Shown piece by piece: positions 33,118 to 37,610 of a DNA stretch of 37,610 nucleotides. How positions within the stretch are numbered: the stretch's first letter is position 1; every line of letters starts with the position of its first letter. The translations under genes were made by a program, and so were the position numbers. The notes beneath the pieces were generated by a model, which was not told the DNA's origin, made no database searches, and saw nothing but the letters and a program-made list of their open reading frames with translations. The DNA is from JACIWB01 sp038818725 (lineage in GTDB: Archaea > Thermoplasmatota > E2 > UBA202 > JdFR-43), in contig JAWAYL010000007.1 of the NCBI GenBank assembly GCA_038818725.1, positions 1 through 37,610 on the forward strand, given 5' to 3'.

Positions 33118-33453
33118 GTGATTAACATGTTCGGGAAACCAAAAAAGAGTTATATAGATCTTGAAGAAGTAGGAGTTGAAAAGAAAGAAGAAGCAAAAAT
33201 GTTTGTTAGAATAGCGGAAGTGCATAAATATGAAGATATAAAAGAACTAATAAAACACATTTACGAAGGAAATATGTTGCTCATGGATATATCTCCAATA
33301 TCTGCTGATAGCATAGAAGTGGAAAGAATAATAAATGAGATGAAAAAAGTGGCAAGTGATATAAATGGTGATATAGTTGGAATTGATAGAAATCGCTTCA
33401 TCATAACTCCAGCGGGAGTAAAAGTTGATAGAAGAAAAATAAAAACATATTAA
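33118..33453 (+). CDS. sepF: SepF-like cell division protein
   Basis: 111 residues from the GTG at 33118, with an in-frame ATG at 33127 as alternative. A TATA-like CTTTTAAAA is centred 24 nt upstream of the GTG. The N-terminus (MINMFGKPKK) could be a short membrane-binding segment. The SepF domain has MFVRIAEVHKYEDIKELIKH, GNMLLMDISPIS and IDRNRFIITP. In archaea SepF anchors FtsZ to the membrane. It converges on the RaSEA gene, with 4 nt overlap of the ends. Confidence 0.9.
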   Translation: MINMFGKPKKSYIDLEEVGVEKKEEAKMFVRIAEVHKYEDIKELIKHIYEGNMLLMDISPISADSIEVERIINEMKKVASDINGDIVGIDRNRFIITPAGVKVDRRKIKTY

Positions 33454-34409
33454 ATCAAAAATCTTTCAAGCTCTAAAAAATCAAGCCATTCTTCTTTGCA
33501 GTCACATTGCAGCTCTTTCATCTTTTGAGTTAATGAAAAATTTTTTAATTCTTTCAAAAATGTTTCATCGCATCTCCCGCAATTATGCGCGCCGCGTGGT
33601 GTGCCGCCCGCAACAACATCACATCTTATAATGCCATTATAAATTTCCTTGCTTTGCTTTATTACTTCTACAACACTCCATAGCCAGGGAGGGCGATAAA
33701 TATTCTTTTTCCATAGAATTTCAACGAGTGTCTTGCTATGAATTGCAACAGGATTAAAAGAAATTATATCAGCAATATCTTTTATTTTTTCTACACTATA
33801 GATTGCATCTTTTATTGCATCATTTTCAGCAAGAAATGGTGGTTTAATTAAAATATAAGCTCGCAAACTTTTTCCTTCTTGCTTTACTTTTTCAGCGGCG
33901 CAGAGCCATTCTTCAAATTTAAACCCCTTATTTATTGAATATTCAAGCACTTTATTGTTTGCTGATTCAAGTCCCATAGCTACTTCAATATTTTTTTGCT
34001 TTAAATTTTCAATCGCTTCTATAAATTCTGGTCTGCTCTCAATAACTATTTTGCTTGCTTTTTCAAATTTATTGATTATGTAATTTTGCATTTCTACTGA
34101 CAATTCATTTTCATCAAGAAAGCTACCAGATGTATATATCTTTACAACTTTTTCCCCGTCATATTCTCTTAAAACAAAATTTATTTCCTCCATTATCTCT
34201 TCCTCGCTTACTTCATAGCTCTCCTTAAAATATCCGCACATTGTGCAGCCGCCCTGCTTCGCCCATCTACAGCCGCTTGTGTGCAAAATAAATGCAAATG
34301 AATCAACAATTTTATTATTTAAAATTTCTTTTTCCTTCCATATTCTTGGCTTTCCTCTTTTTGCTTCGTGCTTTCTCAAATTTTTAACAATTTCATTCAA
34401 TTTTTCCAT
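33450..34409 (-). CDS. raSEA: Archaeosine biosynthesis radical SAM protein RaSEA
   Basis: 319 residues from the ATG at 34409; a TTG at 34418 is open but less likely. The radical SAM cluster motif is the family-specific Cx7Cx2C (C47, C55, C58) in HTSGCRWAKQGGCTMCGYF. The C-terminus has Cys-rich AHNCGRCDE and LQCDCKEEW. RaSEA works with ArcS to convert the lysine adduct of preQ0 to archaeosine at position 15 of tRNA. ArcS is not in the window. The product is strictly archaeal. Confidence 0.88.
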   Translation of the reverse strand: MEKLNEIVKNLRKHEAKRGKPRIWKEKEILNNKIVDSFAFILHTSGCRWAKQGGCTMCGYFKESYEVSEEEIMEEINFVLREYDGEKVVKIYTSGSFLDENELSVEMQNYIINKFEKASKIVIESRPEFIEAIENLKQKNIEVAMGLESANNKVLEYSINKGFKFEEWLCAAEKVKQEGKSLRAYILIKPPFLAENDAIKDAIYSVEKIKDIADIISFNPVAIHSKTLVEILWKKNIYRPPWLWSVVEVIKQSKEIYNGIIRCDVVAGGTPRGAHNCGRCDETFLKELKNFSLTQKMKELQCDCKEEWLDFLELERFLI

Positions 34410-34448
34410 TGATAACAATTAATTATATTTATTTAACTATGCTCAACC

Positions 34449-34456
34449 TTAAATAG
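34449..34456 (+). promoter_or_regulatory. TATA-like box for the E2-type acyltransferase
   Basis: TTAAATAG centred about 22 nt before GTG 34475. No Shine-Dalgarno follows, so a leaderless GTG start is predicted. Confidence 0.45.
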
Positions 34457-34474
34457 AAATTTTCCTTTACTTTT

Positions 34475-35266
34475 GTGAATAAAGTCGGAAATTACAAGAT
34501 CAAGCCCTTTTCAAAATATAGAAAAAATGTCGAACTTATAGCAGGCGAAGGATGGCGCAAGCATAGCATCCATTATTTAGTTGAAGCAGATGTTACAGAT
34601 TCTCTTGAAATAATAAAAAATTATAAAAAGAAAGGAGAAGATGTCTCCTTTACTGCATGGATTATAAAATGTCTTGCTGAAGCTCTTGTTGAATATAAAG
34701 AATTAAATTCCTACAGGCTCGGAAGAAATAAAATTGTGATTTTTGATGATGTGGATGTAGCCATACCTGTTGAAAAAAGAATTAATGAAGAATTTATTCC
34801 TATGGCATATATAATAAGAAGAGCTAATGAAAAAAACCTAAAAGAAATAACCGAAGAAATAAGGAATGCACAGAAAAAAGAGGGAGAGGAGCAAGTTCTT
34901 ATTAAGCTAAGTTTTATTGAAAGAATTGTTATTAAATCTCCTTATTTTATAAAAAAATTTGTTTTATTTTTGCTAAGGAGAAGAGGTATTTTAAAGAAAA
35001 AGCACATGGGAACAGTTGGTGTAACATCTATTGGCATGTTCAGCAAATTTTCTGGATGGCTAATTCCTTTAGGAGGAACTACTTCGCTACTTGTTGCAAT
35101 AAATGGAATAACAAAAAAACCAGGCATAAAAAATAATAAAATTGAAATAAGGGAAATTTTGCATCTTACCATCACTTTTGACCATGATTTAGCAGATGGA
35201 GCAATTATTGCTAGATTTATAAGTAAATTTGTTGAATTGATTGAAAATGGCCATGGATTAGGCTGA
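34475..35266 (+). CDS. Stand-alone E2-type acyltransferase catalytic domain (no lipoyl domain)
   Basis: 263 residues starting at GTG 34475. It matches the catalytic domain of 2-oxoacid dehydrogenase E2 enzymes: SFTAWIIKCLAEALVEY, DDVDVAIPVEK, GTVGVTSIGMF and the active-site FDHDLADG (H237, D241, G242). Neither a lipoyl domain nor an E1-binding domain is present, and no E1 or E3 gene is nearby. A basic hydrophobic insert (VIKSPYFIKKFVLFLLRRRG, 152-171) could touch the membrane. It may be a chloramphenicol-acetyltransferase-like trimer acting on a CoA ester. The substrate is unknown. Confidence 0.82.
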   Translation: MNKVGNYKIKPFSKYRKNVELIAGEGWRKHSIHYLVEADVTDSLEIIKNYKKKGEDVSFTAWIIKCLAEALVEYKELNSYRLGRNKIVIFDDVDVAIPVEKRINEEFIPMAYIIRRANEKNLKEITEEIRNAQKKEGEEQVLIKLSFIERIVIKSPYFIKKFVLFLLRRRGILKKKHMGTVGVTSIGMFSKFSGWLIPLGGTTSLLVAINGITKKPGIKNNKIEIREILHLTITFDHDLADGAIIARFISKFVELIENGHGLG

Positions 35267-35299
35267 CTTGCTGTTAGAAAGAAAAGAGGCATAATAATA

Positions 35300-35647
35300 T
35301 TATTTTTCTTCATTTGTTAAAAATACAACAAAGCCAAAAATAACAAATCCTTCTCTTATTTTTTCTTTTCCTCCCGCTTCAAGATGAACTTTTATTGGAG
35401 AAAGAGTTGCTAAAAAGCAAAATCTACCACACCCATTTCCTTGGTATCATTTCTTTTTCCAAAAATAGAATAACTTCATACCACTCTCGATTAACTCCTC
35501 CATGGAAGAAGCAATATAATCGTAAATAAAAAAATGCACGCAACTGTAGAGAGAATTGTTTGCGTATTTGTGCACTATCACAAGAAGGAAGAAATTGCAG
35601 TTTTTAAAGGAGCTTGAAATGTTAGCAATAAATATTGCAAACAACAT
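35300..35647 (-). pseudogene. Probable decayed gene of unknown family
   Basis: The 423 bp between 35267 and 35689 hold no intact gene. The minus strand has protein-like pieces in different frames: one with NREWYEVILFLEKEMIPRKW, and one at 35300-35422 with TLSPIKVHLEAGGKEKIREG and GFVIFGFVVFLTNEEK before a stop. They may be fragments of one small membrane protein. No family is recognised. The remainder (35648-35689) contains the promoter of the next gene (TTTAAGTA at 35661-35668). Confidence 0.35.
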
Positions 35648-35689
35648 TTTAATCTAAAAATTTAAGTATAGCTAATAGATATCTTCTAC

Positions 35690-36760
35690 ATGAGGCATCT
35701 GAAATTATTTACTCCAGGACCAACAGAAGTGAGAGAAGAAATTTTGCAGGAAATGGCTGTTCCGCAAATATATCATCGCTCAGCAGAGTTCAGCAAACTA
35801 TATGAAGAAATAACAACAAAACTTCAGAAAGTTTTATACACTCAACAGCCAGTAATTATTTTTCCCTCTTCATCAACTGGCGCAATGGAGGCGGCGATTT
35901 GCAATGGTGTAGCGAAGAAATGCCTTAATTTAGTTAATGGAGCTTTTTCTAAAAGATGGCATGAGATAACAAAAGGAAATGGTGTGCCATGTGATGCTTT
36001 TAGCATTGAATGGGATAAAGCAATAAAGGCGGAGATGGTAGAGGAAAAACTTGATAGCGGGGAATATGATGCTGTAACTCTTGTTTTCAATGAAACATCG
36101 ACTGGCTTAATGAATCCTTTAAAAGAAATTTCAGAAGTTGTGAAGAAATATGATGATGTTCTTTTCTTTGTTGATGCAGTATCTGCAATGGGAGGAGTTA
36201 AGATAGAAGTAGATAAGCTTGGAATAGATATGTGCCTTGCTGGTGTGCAAAAATGCTTTGCATTGCCATCTGGAATAACTGTTGCATCTGTTAGCGAAAG
36301 ACTGCTTGAAAGAGCGAAAAATGTTCCTCCAAGAAGTTATTATTTCAATTTGAATTTGCTTTATAAATATCACCAGAAAAATCAAACAATGGTTACTCCT
36401 CCAATTTCCCAGATGTTTGCATTGAATAAGCAACTTGATTATATCCTTAATGAAGAAGGACTTGAAAATAGATTTGCAAGGCATGAAAAAATGGCAAAAA
36501 TTGTTCAGGATTGGGCAAGAAAATATTTTGATCTCTATCCAGAAAAAGGATATGAATCAAAAACTGTTACATGCATAAAGAATACAAGAAATATATCTGT
36601 TAAAGAATTAAATGAGCAACTTGCAAAATATTACATGCGAATATCAGATGGATATGGTGATTTGAAAGGAAAGACTTTCAGAATAGCACATATGGGCGAC
36701 TTACAAGTTCAGGATATAAAAGGTTTGCTTGCAGTAATTGAAGAAATTTTAGGACTTTAA
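35690..36760 (+). CDS. Class V aminotransferase (serine/alanine-glyoxylate type)
   Basis: 356 residues. The start RHLKLFTPGPTEVREEILQE, the cofactor lysine K188 in LAGVQKCFALPSG and the C-terminal GDLKGKTFRIAHMGDLQ are typical of the alanine/serine-glyoxylate aminotransferase branch of class V PLP enzymes. It could supply glycine or serine to GlyA. Other substrates such as phosphoserine are possible. A TATA-like TTTAAGTA is centred 25 nt upstream of the ATG. Its stop shares a base with the next start (TAATG). Confidence 0.92.
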   Translation: MRHLKLFTPGPTEVREEILQEMAVPQIYHRSAEFSKLYEEITTKLQKVLYTQQPVIIFPSSSTGAMEAAICNGVAKKCLNLVNGAFSKRWHEITKGNGVPCDAFSIEWDKAIKAEMVEEKLDSGEYDAVTLVFNETSTGLMNPLKEISEVVKKYDDVLFFVDAVSAMGGVKIEVDKLGIDMCLAGVQKCFALPSGITVASVSERLLERAKNVPPRSYYFNLNLLYKYHQKNQTMVTPPISQMFALNKQLDYILNEEGLENRFARHEKMAKIVQDWARKYFDLYPEKGYESKTVTCIKNTRNISVKELNEQLAKYYMRISDGYGDLKGKTFRIAHMGDLQVQDIKGLLAVIEEILGL

Positions 36761-37308
36761 TGAAGGAAAGAATAAGGAAGGAATTACTTGAAAAAAGAAA
36801 TTCTTTATCAACATATGAGATACTTGAGAAAAGCAATATAATTTTGAATAAACTATACGAGCTTGAAGAATTTTTAAAAGCAAATAGAATTGCGAGCTAT
36901 ATTTCATTTGGAAGCGAAGTATATACGCATGGATTGATTAAGGAATATTCAAAAAAGAAAGAGCTTTTTGTTCCATTTATAAAAAATGGTGAAATATTTC
37001 TTGCAAGAATAAATTCATGGGAAGAACTTGAAAGTGGAGCATATGGAATTCTTCAGCCAAAAAATCCGAGAATAGAAAATGGAAATATTGATTTAATAAT
37101 TGTTCCAGGAATTGCATTTGATGAAAATGGAAATAGAATAGGCTATGGAAAAGGATATTTTGATAGATTATTAAAAAAAATTTTTTCAAAAAAAATTGCA
37201 CTTGCATTTGATTTTCAGGTTTTGAAAAATATTCCAAATCAAACACATGACATTAAAATGGATATGATAATTACTGAAAAAAGAATCATAAAATGCTATG
37301 TTCGATGA
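36760..37308 (+). CDS. 5-formyltetrahydrofolate cyclo-ligase
   Basis: 182 residues. It has the ATP/folate motif GYGKGYFDR (128-136) preceded by IDLIIVPGIAFDENGNRI, and the basic N-terminus KERIRKELLEKRNSL. It converts 5-formyl-THF to 5,10-methenyl-THF, a housekeeping step for cells using folate. It is directly coupled to the aminotransferase. Its presence argues for folate rather than only tetrahydromethanopterin in this archaeon. Confidence 0.94.
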   Translation: MKERIRKELLEKRNSLSTYEILEKSNIILNKLYELEEFLKANRIASYISFGSEVYTHGLIKEYSKKKELFVPFIKNGEIFLARINSWEELESGAYGILQPKNPRIENGNIDLIIVPGIAFDENGNRIGYGKGYFDRLLKKIFSKKIALAFDFQVLKNIPNQTHDIKMDMIITEKRIIKCYVR

Positions 37309-37366
37309 ATGTTTTAGATAGTTCGATGTTTGTTACATATTATTTATAAACTATATAATGATTTTT

Positions 37367-37396
37367 AAGAGGGGAGGGAAAATGCCTCCCTCTCTT
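37367..37396 (+). terminator. Strong stem-loop terminator after the cyclo-ligase gene
   Basis: AAGAGGGGAGG pairs with CCTCCCTCTCTT (one bulged T), loop GAAAATG, followed at once by TTTTAATTTTT. It is the most G/C-rich hairpin in the window and is followed by pyrimidine-rich sequence (CCTCCCTCCCCC). It lies 58 nt past the cyclo-ligase stop. Confidence 0.75.
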
Positions 37397-37460
37397 TTTA
37401 ATTTTTCCTCCCTCCCCCTGCCTCCAATAAGTTTTTTTAATGAAAACAATTATATGCTTT

Positions 37461-37610
37461 ATGAAAGCATTGGCATTTGCAATATTTCTTATAATGATTG
37501 CTCCTATAGCAGTTCAAAAAAGCAATGAAAATATTTTTTCTGGCTATACAAATTTTATTTATAAAGAAGGTTATCCTGTTTTGCCATATAAATATGAAAC
37601 ATATGTTTTT
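37461..37610 (+). CDS. Exported protein, N-terminus only (runs off window)
   Basis: Open to the window end. From ATG 37461 it begins MKALAFAIFLIMIAPIAVQK, a signal peptide, then FSGYTNFIYKEGYPVLPYKY. An ATG at 37440 is in frame, but a T-rich TTTTTTAAT centred about 24 nt before 37461 favours the later start. The family cannot be told from 50 residues. Confidence 0.65.
   Translation, partial: MKALAFAIFLIMIAPIAVQKSNENIFSGYTNFIYKEGYPVLPYKYETYVF

Noticed and set aside
1..37610. CRISPR arrays, tRNA or rRNA genes, prophage
   Set aside because: No spaced direct repeats, no cloverleaf with TTCRA-type arm in the gaps, no rRNA-like sequence and no phage structural genes were seen.

Overview
The window comes from an AT-rich archaeal genome, most likely a euryarchaeon. 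Archaeal markers are eS4, aIF1/SUI1, the RNase P subunit Rnp1/Rpp29, Nop5, PCNA, deoxyhypusine synthase, RaSEA, a CDP-alcohol archaetidyl transferase and SepF. A Thermoplasmatota-like lineage is possible, but this is inference because no rRNA is present. No rRNA, tRNA or CRISPR array was seen.

Layout. 1-1869 (minus): radical SAM protein and the DNA-repair protein Nre. 1981-3542 (plus): protein disulfide oxidoreductase, a NikR-type regulator and a CinA/PncC amidase. 3551-5758 (minus): two exported proteins, a seven-repeat propeller and a papain-like NlpC/P60-type hydrolase. 5967-13611 (minus): a tightly overlapping ribosomal operon L3-L4-L23-L2-S19-L22-S3-L29-aIF1-Rnp1-S17-L14-L24-S4e-L5-S14. 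It stops at S14, where archaea usually continue with S8 and L6. 13736-15304 (plus): Nop5, then a decayed transposase. 15474-18677 (plus): pyruvoyl arginine decarboxylase, deoxyhypusine synthase and ArgS. 18680-20343 (minus): Ku with a LigD-type ligase. 20503-23511: small membrane protein, nitroreductase, PCNA and an exported phosphoesterase. 23601-23659: an unlisted C/D-box sRNA. 23659-30673 (minus): FolP, UbiA, a NosD-like pseudogene, an exported S16 (Lon-like) protease, an archaetidyl transferase, an AK6-like kinase and GlyA. 30747-37308: GlcD/GlcF-like pair, SepF, RaSEA (minus), a lone E2-type acyltransferase, a class V aminotransferase and 5-formyl-THF cyclo-ligase. A strong terminator and the start of an exported protein close the window.

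How the genes fit together. Translation dominates: ribosomal operon, Nop5 plus a C/D guide RNA, DHS and ArgS, and tRNA archaeosine (RaSEA). FolP, GlyA, the aminotransferase and the cyclo-ligase point to a tetrahydrofolate-type C1 metabolism. Ku-ligase, PCNA and Nre form a repair/replication theme.

Promoter geometry is consistent. Many first genes have a TATA-like box centred about 20-27 nt upstream of the start codon and no Shine-Dalgarno, which predicts leaderless mRNAs. Several genes inside operons, and one exported hydrolase, have clear GGAGGTG-type sites. These patterns were used to correct several start codons.

The most interesting items are the C/D-box sRNA, a transposase start buried in a foldback, the S3 helix-hairpin-helix tail overlapping L29, the shared PCNA/nitroreductase TATA element and the frameshifted NosD-like gene.
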